NCBI GenBank assembly: GCA_029261235.1
Contig: JAJDBS010000130.1
Coordinates: 1 to 51,773, forward strand
Direction: 5' to 3'
DNA: 51,773 bases
Source of the DNA: Nitrospirales bacterium
GTDB lineage: Bacteria; Nitrospirota; Nitrospiria; Nitrospirales; UBA8639
Below the pieces are notes generated by a model. It was not told the DNA's origin. It was given only the letters and a program-made list of their open reading frames with translations, and searched no databases. The position numbers and the translations under genes are program-made. Shown in pieces: positions 1-9,176 of this stretch; within the stretch, counting starts at the first letter, position 1, and each line of letters begins with the position of its first letter.

Positions 1-1
1 G

Positions 2-505
2 AATCGAAACTTAGAAGAGGCGGTTCAGGCAGGACGCTTTCGTGAGGATTTGTATTATCGGATTCGAGTCATTCCCATCGTGTTGCCTCCACTTCGAGAG
101 CGTTCGGAAGATATTCCATTATTGGTGAATCATTTTCGTGAAAAATTCAATAGGGACATGCACAAGGAGATTACGGGGCTTTCTCCTCAATCGCTTATGG
201 CCCTAGAGCAGTATCCCTTCCCTGGAAATATCCGTGAACTTCAGAATGTGATGGAGCATGCGTTTGTATGCTGTGAGGAGTCGATTCTACAATTTGAGCA
301 TTTTCCTGCTGAATTGCAACGGCATGCTTTAGAGCATCGAGAGTGGACGAATACGGAATCATTGCAAGCAATTGAGCGACAGGCCATTTGTCGGGCGTTG
401 GATAAATCGGGTTGGCATTTTCAGGAAGCTTCTCGACAGTTGGGCATTGGTCGATCCACCTTATGGAGAAAAGTCAGGCAGTTTGGTCTTAAACCAGAGG
501 TGTAG
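2..505 (+). CDS. Sigma-54-dependent response regulator, C-terminal part (5' end outside window)
   Basis: The reading frame is already open at base 2 and ends at TAG 503-505, so only the last 167 residues are present. The first residues (NRNLEEAVQAGRFREDLYYR) are the sensor-2/arginine-finger part of an NtrC-type AAA+ domain. They are followed by the conserved LPPLRERSEDIPLL and the FPGNIRELQN segment that closes the domain. The last 45 residues form a Fis-type helix-turn-helix (ALDKSGWHFQEASRQLGIGR). Proteins of this family bind enhancer sites and use ATP to open sigma-54 promoter complexes. The N-terminal sensory domain and the GAFTGA loop lie upstream of the window, so the signal is unknown and a receiver domain is only presumed. 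No terminator follows. Confidence 0.93.
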   Translation, partial: NRNLEEAVQAGRFREDLYYRIRVIPIVLPPLRERSEDIPLLVNHFREKFNRDMHKEITGLSPQSLMALEQYPFPGNIRELQNVMEHAFVCCEESILQFEHFPAELQRHALEHREWTNTESLQAIERQAICRALDKSGWHFQEASRQLGIGRSTLWRKVRQFGLKPEV

Positions 506-674
506 GTTGTTTCATTTTGGGATCATTTGGTACGAATTGGTATCTAATGAATTAATGTCTAATATAATCAATAGTTTATGTAAGTACTTTGAGTGTGAAT
601 TAGAATGTACTGTTTCATAATGAAACATTTGTAATTTTTGGCATTCAAGAAATACCTTCTAAATCAACAGCTTA

Positions 675-716
675 GTCAGTCTAACTTTCGGTATCTCCCT
701 TGCTAACTAGACTGAC
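675..716. repeat. 9-bp perfect inverted repeat before the zinc-ribbon gene
   Basis: GTCAGTCTA at 675-683 is matched by its exact reverse complement TAGACTGAC at 708-716, with a 24-nt spacer. It lies about 55 nt before the zinc-ribbon gene and may be an operator or an RNA stem. There is no T-run, so it is not an obvious terminator for the upstream regulator. Confidence 0.4.
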
Positions 717-770
717 GTACGAATTCATTTTTAATTTATGCTGTTGTTAAGTAAGGAAGGGGTACTGCAC

Positions 771-974
771 ATGGATTGTCCACGGTGTAAGGGTATTATG
801 ATTCAGGATAAATTTGGAGATGTGGCTGATGAAGCTGGTGCCATGTATTTTTCGGGATGGCGATGTATTACATGTGGAGAAATCTTGGATCCAGTGATTG
901 CCGCCAATCGTCAGAATCATCATGAACCCCTTGTTGGGCGTTCACGCAAGAAATTTGCGACCCAGCTTGGCTAG
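771..974 (+). CDS. Small zinc-ribbon protein, unknown function
   Basis: A 67-residue protein with two Cys-x2-Cys knuckles (C3/C6 and C32/C35), the arrangement of a small zinc ribbon. The rest is polar, with a basic tail (RSRKKFA). I chose the ATG at 771 because AAGGAAGG at 753-760 is a good ribosome binding site for it and because the first cysteine knuckle follows at once. An in-frame ATG at 738 would add 11 residues but has no ribosome binding site. No enzyme signature is visible. It could bind nucleic acid or a protein partner, as such ribbons often do. It stands alone between a regulator and a repeat-bearing gap. Confidence 0.75.
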   Translation: MDCPRCKGIMIQDKFGDVADEAGAMYFSGWRCITCGEILDPVIAANRQNHHEPLVGRSRKKFATQLG

Positions 975-1365
975 GAATTCTTCGATAGATAATTTTTCCC
1001 TATACCTTGAGTCCTCTCTTCAGCAAGGCTTCATGTTGGAGACCATTTTTAGCGCTCATTTTACGAGAGTTTGAGGACAAGTCTGCAATTGACTGTATGG
1101 GAGCGTGGAATAATACAGCTCATCATTGGCAAAAACCCGCAGGGCAACATAGTCTGCCGTCTGTTCAAAAAAGTCTGTCCAGCAAGGCCACAGCCATTTT
1201 GACGCGCGGAGCGTCCTCCCAGTATGTGAGCACTGGGAAGGGGCGAGAACGGCGCTGGTAGTTTTTTTCAACAGACCCTGTATGGATGAGTATGTTCTAT
1301 GGTTTACTGTCTCTGTTTCGTCGGAACGCAATCCCCAATGATATTTGAAGTAAGGAGAATGATAC
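975..1365. other. Gene-free stretch before mrp, mostly repeat
   Basis: After the zinc-ribbon stop there is no credible coding sequence until mrp. Positions 1104-1273 are dispersed repeat copy A. The last 90 bases presumably carry the mrp promoter, but I could not assign boxes. The mrp ribosome binding site AAGGAG lies 9 nt before its ATG. Confidence 0.6.
1104..1273 (-). repeat. Dispersed repeat, copy A (bipartite, about 170 bp)
   Basis: The reverse complement of 1162-1273 begins TGTTGAAAAAAACTACCAGC and reads on through GTTCTCGCC, GTGCTCACATACTG, GCGCGTCAAAATGGCTGTGG and CCTTGCTGGAC to a TTTTTTGAACAG end. This matches copy B (9177-9285) along nearly its whole length. The adjoining 1104-1160 (GGAATAATACAGCTCATCAT, then GGGCAACATAGTCTGCC) resembles the left half of the element at 22863-22950. 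The ends pair as inverted repeats (TTCAAAAAA / TTTTTTTCAACA). No transposase is encoded, so this is a non-autonomous element or REP-like repeat. Open frames crossing it are not genes. Confidence 0.75.
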
Positions 1366-2265
1366 ATGCCTGAAGAACAACAGCCCTCCCCATCTGCCGC
1401 CGCCGCGAGTCCGCCTCAAGAAAACCCTCTTCCTGGAGTCAGGCACATTATTGCTGTGAGTAGTGGGAAAGGTGGAGTGGGGAAATCCACGGTGACCGTG
1501 AATATGGCCGTGGCCCTCAAGCAACAAGGGTTTGCCGTTGGGGTGATGGATGCCGATATCTATGGCCCGAATATTCCGATGATGATTGGCGTGACTCAAG
1601 AGCCGGTGAAAGATGGCGAGAAAATTACTCCCGCTGAAGGGCAGGGTGTGAAAGTCATCTCCATGGGATTTTTTGTTCCAGAGGATACGCCGGTTGTGTG
1701 GCGCGGCCCGATGGTTCATTCGGCTATTCAGCAATTTTTTCGCGATGTGGTCTGGGGCGAACTTGATTATTTGTTAATTGACCTTCCCCCAGGTACTGGA
1801 GATGTACCGTTAACTCTGTCTCAGCTTGTCCCATTAACCGGTGCCATTACGGTCACGACTCCTCAAGCCGTCGCGCTCTCAGATGTTCGAAAAGGCATGA
1901 CGATGTTTAAGAAAGTGAATGTGCCGTTGCTGGGCGTGATCGAAAATATGAGTCATTTTGTGTGTGGTCATTGTGGAGAGCGCACTGAAATATTTTCCCA
2001 TGGTGGAGGGGAAGAGGCGGCGAAAAAATTCGAGATCCCATTCCTTGGACGTATTCCTCTTGATCCAGCTATTCGAGAAGGCGGTGATGAGGGAAAACCC
2101 ATTGTGGTCAAAGACCCTCAGTCTCCCCAGACAGCAGCGTTCGTTCAGATCGTACGGACACTTGTGAGCCAAATCGAACAAGGGGAAAAGGAAGAGGGCG
2201 GATCATCGCCAACGCTTTCGAGTATGCTGAAGAAAATTAAGGATCCGATTCAGAAATCATCATAG
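1366..2265 (+). CDS. mrp: Mrp/ApbC/NBP35-family Fe-S cluster carrier ATPase
   Basis: A 299-residue P-loop ATPase of the Mrp/ApbC family, which assembles or transfers [4Fe-4S] clusters to target apoproteins in the cytosol. The deviant Walker A GKGGVGKS lies at about residues 34-41. It is followed by the DADIYGPN switch and the [13 protein letters not shown]alker B region. A Cys-x2-Cys pair (FVCGHCGE, about residues 199-202) matches the cluster-bridging cysteines of the family. Length is normal for the short form without the N-terminal DUF59 domain; a proline/alanine-rich leader replaces it. The ATG has the ribosome binding site AAGGAG. The Rieske gene follows after 39 nt, so the two are probably co-transcribed, which suits a shared Fe-S theme. 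Confidence 0.95.
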   Translation: MPEEQQPSPSAAAASPPQENPLPGVRHIIAVSSGKGGVGKSTVTVNMAVALKQQGFAVGVMDADIYGPNIPMMIGVTQEPVKDGEKITPAEGQGVKVISMGFFVPEDTPVVWRGPMVHSAIQQFFRDVVWGELDYLLIDLPPGTGDVPLTLSQLVPLTGAITVTTPQAVALSDVRKGMTMFKKVNVPLLGVIENMSHFVCGHCGERTEIFSHGGGEEAAKKFEIPFLGRIPLDPAIREGGDEGKPIVVKDPQSPQTAAFVQIVRTLVSQIEQGEKEEGGSSPTLSSMLKKIKDPIQKSS

Positions 2266-2304
2266 GTCATGCAGTATTGATCCTAAGAGAATGAGGAGAG
2301 AAAT

Positions 2305-2610
2305 ATGGGAGAGTGGATTCAAATAGCAAAAATTGATGACGTGAGTCCGGGGACTGGAATTGTCGTAGAAGTCAAAGACCAATGTTTAGCCGTGTTCAAT
2401 GTGGATGGGTCGTTTCACGTGACCGATAATACATGTCTTCACCGTGGTGGGCCATTAGGTGAAGGTGATTTAGAGGGAGAGACGGTGACCTGTCCCTGGC
2501 ATGGATGGGAATACAATGTCAAAACTGGGAATTGCGTGAATAACCCCTCCAGCAATATTAAATCCTACGAATCCAAGGTGGAAGACGGTGACGTCAAAGT
2601 CGAGTTGTAG
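2305..2610 (+). CDS. Rieske-type [2Fe-2S] ferredoxin (NirD-like)
   Basis: A 101-residue soluble single-domain Rieske protein. The cluster ligands are in the usual C-x-H...C-x2-H pattern: CLHRGGPLG (about residues 44-52) and CPWHGWEYN (about 63-71). There is no signal peptide or membrane segment, so it belongs with small cytosolic Rieske ferredoxins and NirD-like electron carriers. It is not a bc1-complex subunit. A strong ribosome binding site (GAGGAGAG) precedes the ATG. It follows mrp in the same direction; its redox partner is not encoded nearby. Confidence 0.93.
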   Translation: MGEWIQIAKIDDVSPGTGIVVEVKDQCLAVFNVDGSFHVTDNTCLHRGGPLGEGDLEGETVTCPWHGWEYNVKTGNCVNNPSSNIKSYESKVEDGDVKVEL

Positions 2611-2653
2611 GCTAGTACAACACTTCTTTCGTGTATGCCTTCCTTTTTGCTGG

Positions 2654-4588
2654 TCAGGTGGTAACTTGGTGCAGGACTTGACTGAGTTCTGCTAAACGAA
2701 ATGGTTTGGCCACGACGCCGCGAAATCCAAATGTTAAGTAGCGTGAGAGTACAGGATCATTGGAATATCCACTTGAGACAATGGCTTTGACTTGAGGGTC
2801 GAACAGCCGCAGTTGTTCGACGGTATCTTTCCCCCCCAATCCACCAGTGACGGTCAAATCCAAAATGACGGCATTGAATGGTTGATGCGTGTGATACGCT
2901 TCCTGGTAGCATTCAAGTGCTTCATTCCCTTCTGCGACACACTGCACATCATACCCAAGGTGTCGAAGCATCTCGCCTAAGAGGAGGCGAATTGATTCTT
3001 CGTCATCCATGACCAGAACGCGCCCTTCGCCTGTGAGGGCAGAATGTGAGTGCTGTTGAGCTGCTGTGGTTGCTTGAGAGGCAGGCAAGTAGATAACAAA
3101 CGTTGTGCCTTGGTCACGAACAGATGCGGCGGTAATCATGCCATGATGGTTCTTGACGATAGAGTAGGCTGTGCTCAAGCCGAGTCCGCTTCCACTAGAT
3201 TTCGTTGAATAATAGGGGTCAAAGATTTTGTGCAATGCATGCGTGGGAATGCCACATCCATTATCTTCGATCTTGAGTGTAATGAAATCTCCAGCGGCGG
3301 GAAGATGTTGTTGTTTGGCCTGTTCCGACGTTAAGGTGACATTTTCAGCAGTCATGGAGAGCGCACCACCGGAGGGCATGGCCTGGTCTGCGTTGACGAT
3401 CAAATTGTGAATGACTTGCCCAATTTGTCCGTTATCCGCTTCGACAAGCCAAAGGTCGTTCGGTATGTCAAATTGGCAGCGAGTCGAAGATCCAGAGAGG
3501 GCAAATGAGGCCGATTCTGTGAGAACCTGTTGAAGCGCTATGGGTTTTTTGAGGGGTCTGCCCCCTTTGGCAAATGTCAGGAGTTGTTGTGTGAGTTTTT
3601 TTGCCCGAAGGGAGGCATTCTCTGCTTCAGATAAAAACGTAAATAAATGATCTTGAGAGTTAACAGAGGCTTTTGTCATAGAAATGTTGCCGAGGATTGA
3701 TGTCAGTAGATTGTTGAAATCATGGGCGATGCCCCCGGCGAGGAGACCCAAGGATTCTAATTTACTGGCTTTCAGTCGTTCTTCATCTAATTTGATACGT
3801 TCACTCATATCACGCAGAATCAAGACGGCCCCTAACAGATTGCCGTCTGATCGTCGTAAAGGAGACACGCTATAGACCACTGGTCGTTCTCCGCTGGTGC
3901 GATCAAACAAGGGATAATGATCTAATGGGTGAAGAGGGGAGCCCATTTCCAAGACATGCGTGACGGGATGGTCATCTTCTTCGTTGACTCCCGCATGGAG
4001 AAAACGGACAACTTCTTCAATCGATCGTCCCATGGCGTTTTGTTGTTTCCATCCACTCATTTCTTCGGCCATGTGATTCATATAGGTGAGTCGCCCACGC
4101 GTATCAGTCGTGAAGACGCCTTCCACGATTGAAGACAGTGTAATGGTCATCCGTTCGCGTTCTTCGCGTAACGTTTCCTCCGTGAGCTTGAGTCGTTGCT
4201 CTTGCTGAATTTGTTCAAATGTTTGGGTCACGATAGAGGGAAGGAGTTCGATAAGGCTGCTATCTTTAATGAAATAATCGCGGGCGCCGCGTTTCATCAT
4301 CTTGACAGCCAGACGTTCGTCCCCTTGACCGGTGACGACGATAAATGGGAGCGTGAGGCTGCGTTGCGAGAGTTGATTGATGAGCTCTTCACCGGCCATG
4401 TCGGTGAGTTGCAAATCTAGAAGAAGAAGATCAGCGTGATGTTGTGATAGCCAGGTGAGCGCGTCTTGCCCGCTATGAGCGTACGCGGTGTGAAACCCTT
4501 CTCGAGAAAGACACCGTTGAATGAGAGAAATAAGACCTTGATGGTCGTCAACGATTAAGACGGTGCGTGAATGAGACCACTCCTCCAT
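2654..4588 (-). CDS. Hybrid histidine kinase: REC-PAS-HisKA-HATPase-REC
   Basis: A 644-residue cytosolic two-component protein. The N-terminal receiver (residues 5-120) has the DD pair at 14-15, phosphoacceptor D58 and K108. A PAS domain follows at about 150-265. The HisKA dimerisation helix has the motif LAGGIAHDFNNLL typical of NtrB/hybrid kinases. The ATPase domain shows N- (HNLIVNADQAM), G1- (DNGCGI) and G2- (GSGLGLST) boxes. A second receiver (about 525-643) has VMDDEES and LDLTVTGG. I chose ATG 4588 because GGAGGT lies 6 nt before it; a TTG two codons upstream would overlap that site. No transmembrane segment is present. It is divergent from the peptide transporter operon. Its partner regulator is not evident. 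Confidence 0.95.
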   Translation of the reverse strand: MEEWSHSRTVLIVDDHQGLISLIQRCLSREGFHTAYAHSGQDALTWLSQHHADLLLLDLQLTDMAGEELINQLSQRSLTLPFIVVTGQGDERLAVKMMKRGARDYFIKDSSLIELLPSIVTQTFEQIQQEQRLKLTEETLREERERMTITLSSIVEGVFTTDTRGRLTYMNHMAEEMSGWKQQNAMGRSIEEVVRFLHAGVNEEDDHPVTHVLEMGSPLHPLDHYPLFDRTSGERPVVYSVSPLRRSDGNLLGAVLILRDMSERIKLDEERLKASKLESLGLLAGGIAHDFNNLLTSILGNISMTKASVNSQDHLFTFLSEAENASLRAKKLTQQLLTFAKGGRPLKKPIALQQVLTESASFALSGSSTRCQFDIPNDLWLVEADNGQIGQVIHNLIVNADQAMPSGGALSMTAENVTLTSEQAKQQHLPAAGDFITLKIEDNGCGIPTHALHKIFDPYYSTKSSGSGLGLSTAYSIVKNHHGMITAASVRDQGTTFVIYLPASQATTAAQQHSHSALTGEGRVLVMDDEESIRLLLGEMLRHLGYDVQCVAEGNEALECYQEAYHTHQPFNAVILDLTVTGGLGGKDTVEQLRLFDPQVKAIVSSGYSNDPVLSRYLTFGFRGVVAKPFRLAELSQVLHQVTT

Positions 4589-5016
4589 GAACAAACCTCC
4601 TTCAAGAAACGATCCAGGAAAGAAACCTCTGCGTGTCGAACGTCAGATTGGGGGAAAAATAAAGACGAATAGGACACAGAGCTCGCCCGGCTATGAGGGA
4701 AGGGATGCGAATGTAAAGATGTTCCTGCAGACATGTGGCTTGAATGTAGAAAGAAAATGTTGCAGCACTAAGGTTTGGAAAGAAATCTCATCTATAGCAA
4801 TACTATAAATGTTGTCAAAAAAAAGGAACGGGGATTCTAGCGAAATCGTAAAAAGACTGCAAGTGAAATATTATGAAAATGTTGAATCTCCACTCAAGGT
4901 CGCATCGCGTTCGAAATTCAACTCTCTAGTGTATAAGAAGTATCGGGCATGGCTTCCCCTGGAAGTTCTTGATACCATTGAAATAAATTTTGTTTTTAAG
5001 GTTTTTCCGATAGAAA
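4589..5016. other. Intergenic region between divergent kinase and transporter genes
   Basis: 428 bases that must hold the promoters of the kinase (leftward) and the peptide transporter operon (rightward). It becomes very A+T-rich towards 5016. A 72-codon open frame at 4809-5027 has no ribosome binding site, no recognisable content and overlaps the next gene, so I do not call it. No convincing -35/-10 pair or repeat was identified. Confidence 0.5.
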
Positions 5017-7149
5017 ATGTTTGTTAAACGTCTTCTTCTCTTCATCCCCCTTGTTCTGGTTCTCTTTCTTCTGCAATCGTACGTTTGGGTTCCCACCTAC
5101 GAAAATCAAGCAGCTGGAAACCCCAATCGTCTCGTGACCTATATTGAAGGTTCGAGTGGAGATGCCAAGATACTCAATCCAGCATTAAATGCTGATTCAG
5201 CCAGTTCTGGTATTGTGAGTCACGTATTCGAAGGACTGTTGGACTTGGATGAGAATCTTGATTTACGTGGACGATTGGCTACTGATTGGCAGATTACTGA
5301 ACGGGCATACCTAGCTGTGAATCCCTATCATCGATTTCCTGATGGAACAGAAGTGACTGGAACCGTCTTATTACATCGCATACAAAAAACCTGGATTGCG
5401 GGAGCCGACGAAGGTCTGAAAAGGTATGTTCAATCGCTGGAACTCTTACCATCTACCCAACGGGAAGAAACCATCTCTTTACTACTGCCTGATGCGGATG
5501 GGAAGCCGCAGCTGAAAGACGTCGTCGTGACGGTTAAGGTTCCGGCGCGGGTTGCGTTTAATCTCTCTCAGGTCGACCAAGATTTATTTGATCGATTGAC
5601 ACCCATTCTGGGAGAGCAGTACTTCGAGCATTTTCCTTACAATGAATTGATTCGCTATCCGAAAGAACTGGGAAAAGAAACAAAAGATGCGCTGCGTGAG
5701 AAATTCCCAGAAATTCTTCCCGTAGGTGAACACAATCCCACCATTGTATTTCATTTGCGTAAAGGTGTGAATTTCCAAGATGGTCATGAGTTCGATGCAG
5801 GGGATGTGAAGTTTACGTATGAAGCGATCATGAACCCGAAAAACCTCTCGCCTCGGACGCCGGATTTCGAACCAATCAAAACCGTGGAGATTGTCGATCC
5901 CTATACGGTGAAGATCATTTATAAACGCTTATACTCTCCTGCGATTAATGCTTGGACAATGGGTATCCTGCCAGAACATTTGCTCAATGATGCAACGATG
6001 GATCGTGAAAAACGAGATCGAGGTTTATCAGAGGAGGCACAGGCAACGTTCGGGATGCGAGATAGCCAATTCAACCGACATCCAATTGGCACTGGGCGAT
6101 TTCAATTTCTGGAGTGGCAGGGAGATGAATATATTCACCTCAATCGGTTTGATGACTATTGGGAAGGGCCTGCACAGTATCAGGATTACTATATGCGGAT
6201 TATTCCGGAACTCTTTACTCAAGAAGTCGAATTTCGCACGGGAGCTATCGACTTTTATGGGGCGCAACCACATCAAGTTGATCGCTATAAAAACGATCCA
6301 ACCTATCAATGGTTCTCGAGCCTTGGTTTTGCCTACACCTATATTGGTTATAACAATCGAAAGCCAATGTTTGCTGATGCGGACATTCGGAAAGCGTTGG
6401 GGATGGCCATCAATGTGGGTGAGATAATTCAATACCTTATGTATGGAGAAGGCGAACGGACGACCGGGCCCTATCCCCAGAATACCGAATGGTATGACCC
6501 AGCCATTCAACCGTTGCCTTACGATCCTCAAGGAGCCCAAGCGATCTTTCAGCAGCATGGATGGAAACTCAATGGCGATGGATGGTTAGAAAAAGATGGT
6601 AAAATTTTCGAGTTCAATTTGATTACCAATAACGGCAATCCCATTCGAAAAAATCTGATGATCATTGCGCAAAATGCCTGGAAAAAAATTGGCGTGAAAG
6701 TGAATACCCAAGTGTTCGAATGGGCTGTATTTTTGGGGGACTTTGTGAATACTGGAGATTTTGATGCCGTCGTGTTGGGATGGAGCATGGGTATTGATCC
6801 TGATCTCTATCAGATTTGGCATTCGAGTCAAGCAGGGCCTCAACAATTGAATTTTGTTGGCTATACGAGTCAACGAGCAGACGAACTCATTGTTCGTATA
6901 CGGCAAGAATATAATCGAGATCGGCAACGACAACTCACGCACGAACTGCATCGATTGATCCATGAGGATCAACCCTATACATTCTTGTATGCACCATTAA
7001 GTACGAGGGTGTTGGATAAAAAGATTGTCTTGGTCAATGATGGCGCTGATGGCAAAGAAGACTATCAAAAGATTTATCCTACCAAGAGTGGAGATGTGAC
7101 TTTCCATTTTCACAAATGGCGCAAGCTGGAATTTACCCCAGATTTTTAG
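5017..7149 (+). CDS. Peptide ABC transporter substrate-binding protein (SBP_bac_5, DppA/OppA type)
   Basis: A 710-residue family-5 extracellular solute-binding protein. Residues 4-24 form a hydrophobic signal sequence or anchor (RLLLFIPLVLVLFLLQSYVW) without a lipobox, so the mature protein is periplasmic or inner-membrane tethered. Family landmarks include LNPALNADSASSGIVSHVFEGL near the N-terminus, FHLRKGVNFQDGHEFDAGDVKFTYEAIMNP in the middle and DADIRKALGMAINVGEI in lobe 2. At 710 residues it is longer than the usual 530 or so; the extra length is mainly at about residues 100-220, between the first strand group and the core motif. The ATG at 5017 has only a weak ribosome binding site. First gene of a five-gene importer operon. 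Confidence 0.93.
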   Translation: MFVKRLLLFIPLVLVLFLLQSYVWVPTYENQAAGNPNRLVTYIEGSSGDAKILNPALNADSASSGIVSHVFEGLLDLDENLDLRGRLATDWQITERAYLAVNPYHRFPDGTEVTGTVLLHRIQKTWIAGADEGLKRYVQSLELLPSTQREETISLLLPDADGKPQLKDVVVTVKVPARVAFNLSQVDQDLFDRLTPILGEQYFEHFPYNELIRYPKELGKETKDALREKFPEILPVGEHNPTIVFHLRKGVNFQDGHEFDAGDVKFTYEAIMNPKNLSPRTPDFEPIKTVEIVDPYTVKIIYKRLYSPAINAWTMGILPEHLLNDATMDREKRDRGLSEEAQATFGMRDSQFNRHPIGTGRFQFLEWQGDEYIHLNRFDDYWEGPAQYQDYYMRIIPELFTQEVEFRTGAIDFYGAQPHQVDRYKNDPTYQWFSSLGFAYTYIGYNNRKPMFADADIRKALGMAINVGEIIQYLMYGEGERTTGPYPQNTEWYDPAIQPLPYDPQGAQAIFQQHGWKLNGDGWLEKDGKIFEFNLITNNGNPIRKNLMIIAQNAWKKIGVKVNTQVFEWAVFLGDFVNTGDFDAVVLGWSMGIDPDLYQIWHSSQAGPQQLNFVGYTSQRADELIVRIRQEYNRDRQRQLTHELHRLIHEDQPYTFLYAPLSTRVLDKKIVLVNDGADGKEDYQKIYPTKSGDVTFHFHKWRKLEFTPDF

Positions 7150-7188
7150 TGTTTGAGCCGCACCTAATTTTATCCTGATGCACTGACG

Positions 7189-8151
7189 ATGTGGAATTTT
7201 ATTCTTCGAAACATTGGGCAACGATTGATTCTCTTGATCATTGTGTCCTTTGTCGCGCATTCATTTATCCACCTCGCGCCGGGCGAGCCAAGCGAAGTGG
7301 ATCCGATGAATCCACGAATGAAGCCGGAAGATATCGCCAAAATTCGTGCGGCGTTTCATTTGGATGATCCCCTTCATATGCAATATGTCTATTGGATTCG
7401 AGATTTGGCATCTGGAGAATTGAAATCCTTTAAGGATAGCCAGCCCGTCCTTCCAAAAATTTGGAATCGATTTCTCAATTCTCTTCCTCTATTTATTGTT
7501 GCCACACTCTTAGTGTGGACATTGGCGTTTCCAGCCGGAATCTACGGGGCAGTGTTTCGAGGTGGGGTGTATGATCGGGGTACTGTGTTTTTATCCTATG
7601 CGCTGATTTCCATTCCTGGGTTTTTCTTATCTTATTTGGCAATTATGTGGGTCGTTGGATGGTTTGGAGTTCCCGTCATTAGCATTAAGACGTTTGGCAT
7701 GGAGCATGCGGAGCCTGCATACAAAATGATGGATCGTGTCTGGCATTTGGTCATTCCATCTGTCATGGCAGCTGTTGGTGGGATTGCCGTTCTGTCCCGC
7801 TATGTTCGCTCTCAAATGCTAGAGGTCTTAAGCCAAGACTATGTGCGGACGGCGCGAGCCAAAGGTCTTGCAGAAGATACAGTTATTTATAGGCATGCAC
7901 TGGGAAATGCCTTGCTCCCGTTTGTCACAATGTTTGGCCTGTTACTCCCAGGCCTCATTGGCGGGTCCGTAATTTTTGAGCAGATTTTTGCGTGGCCAGG
8001 ATTGGGGCGCTTGGCGTATGAAGCCATTTTATCGCGAGACTTTCCCGTCATTATGACCTTGAATTTTATTGCCGCTGTCCTCACGTTGGCAGGCACATTA
8101 CTCTCGGATATTCTCTACGCTGTCGTGGATCCAAGAATTCGTTTGCATTAA
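7189..8151 (+). CDS. dppB: Peptide ABC transporter permease (DppB/OppB type)
   Basis: A 320-residue inner-membrane permease with an N-terminal transmembrane helix (residues 9-28, LILLIIVSFVAHSFIHLAPG) typical of the B subunit. Further helices lie in the second half. The EAA cytoplasmic loop that docks on the ATPases is clear (YVRTARAKGLAEDTVIYRHALGN). The C-terminus keeps the family pattern ending in YAVVDPRIR. It starts 39 nt after the binding-protein gene and is followed 27 nt later by the C-type permease. Length is normal. Confidence 0.95.
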   Translation: MWNFILRNIGQRLILLIIVSFVAHSFIHLAPGEPSEVDPMNPRMKPEDIAKIRAAFHLDDPLHMQYVYWIRDLASGELKSFKDSQPVLPKIWNRFLNSLPLFIVATLLVWTLAFPAGIYGAVFRGGVYDRGTVFLSYALISIPGFFLSYLAIMWVVGWFGVPVISIKTFGMEHAEPAYKMMDRVWHLVIPSVMAAVGGIAVLSRYVRSQMLEVLSQDYVRTARAKGLAEDTVIYRHALGNALLPFVTMFGLLLPGLIGGSVIFEQIFAWPGLGRLAYEAILSRDFPVIMTLNFIAAVLTLAGTLLSDILYAVVDPRIRLH

Positions 8152-8178
8152 TGCGCAGAAATTGAAAGCCATCTGTTT

Positions 8179-9171
8179 ATGAACGGAGAAGAAACCTCAG
8201 CTTTGAGCCAAGTTGGTACGACGTCGCTCGACCCCGAAGCGATGGCTCCTCCAGAAACACCCTGGCAAGAATTTCTTCGCGTCTTTAAAAAAGATTATCA
8301 AGCAGTCTTTGGGTTTTGGGTGTTAATGCTCCTGCTCCTGACGGCGTTAGGTGGAAAAGCACTCACGGAATGGTGGGTGGTGTTTGATCCAGAAGTTGTC
8401 CGGTTAACAGATAAATTTCTTCCCCCCTTTTCTGCCCCATCAGCAGGTAGTCTTCCAGCCGATCAACCATTCGTTGGTGTCTATCTCATGGGCACGGACG
8501 AATTAGGGCGGGATGTCTTCGCCCGCATGTTCCAAGGCTCGTTTGTGTCATTGTCCATTGGCTTTGTTGCCGTTGGGATTTCCTTGGGCATAGGCATTCT
8601 CTTAGGAGGCCTGGCTGGGTTTTACGGGCATGTTAAATTAGGGTTTATCACCATTGATACGCTCATCATGAGATTTACCGATGCGATGATGTGCTTTCCG
8701 ACATTTTTTCTTATTCTGACTGCAGTAGCTCTGTTGCCTCCGAGTATTTATACCATCATGATTATCATTGGCTTGTTTAGTTGGATGGGAACCACACGTT
8801 TCGTTCGAGCAGAGTTTTTGTCAATTCGAGAATTGGACTATGTCACTGCTGCGAAGGCGTTGGGAATACCAGAAAGCCGAATTATATTTCGTCATATGGT
8901 GCCGAATGCCTTAGCGCCGGTGTTTGTGTCTGCCACTATTGGTGTCGCTTCGGCTATTTTGACGGAATCGGGATTGAGCTTTTTGGGTTTTGGTGTTCCG
9001 CCTCCAGATGCCACATGGGGGAATATCCTCTCCGATGGCAAAGGATTTATTTTTGATGCGCCTTGGTTGTTTTTTATCCCCGGCATGGCAATTTTTGTCG
9101 TCGTCTTGGCCTTTAATCTCGTGGGAGAGGGTTTACGTGAGGCCCTAAATCCCAAATTGCGAAGTCGATAA
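8179..9171 (+). CDS. dppC: Peptide ABC transporter permease (DppC/OppC type)
   Basis: A 330-residue inner-membrane permease. A cytoplasmic N-terminal tail is followed by a helix at about residues 45-62 (VFGFWVLMLLLLTALGG) and then the C-subunit signature HLMGTDELGRDVFAR-type segment (MGTDELGRDVFARMF). The EAA loop YVTAAKALGIPESRIIFRHM contacts the ATPases. The GLSFLGFGVPPPDATWG motif near the C-terminus is diagnostic of the DppC/OppC subfamily. It forms the channel with the preceding permease. Downstream, dispersed repeat copy B fills most of the 163-nt gap to the first ATPase gene, which is unusual inside such an operon. Confidence 0.95.
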   Translation: MNGEETSALSQVGTTSLDPEAMAPPETPWQEFLRVFKKDYQAVFGFWVLMLLLLTALGGKALTEWWVVFDPEVVRLTDKFLPPFSAPSAGSLPADQPFVGVYLMGTDELGRDVFARMFQGSFVSLSIGFVAVGISLGIGILLGGLAGFYGHVKLGFITIDTLIMRFTDAMMCFPTFFLILTAVALLPPSIYTIMIIIGLFSWMGTTRFVRAEFLSIRELDYVTAAKALGIPESRIIFRHMVPNALAPVFVSATIGVASAILTESGLSFLGFGVPPPDATWGNILSDGKGFIFDAPWLFFIPGMAIFVVVLAFNLVGEGLREALNPKLRSR

Positions 9172-9176
9172 AGGAA

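Noticed and set aside
1187..1202. Sigma-54-like motif on the minus strand in repeat copy A
   Set aside because: No gene lies downstream in that direction; it is only the counterpart of the motif in copy B.
1007..1367. Open frames of 84 (plus) and 103 (minus) codons
   Set aside because: Both run through dispersed repeat copy A, overlap the mrp start region and have no ribosome binding site.
4809..5027. 72-codon frame before the peptide-binding protein gene
   Set aside because: No ribosome binding site, no recognisable content and overlap with the start of a well supported gene.
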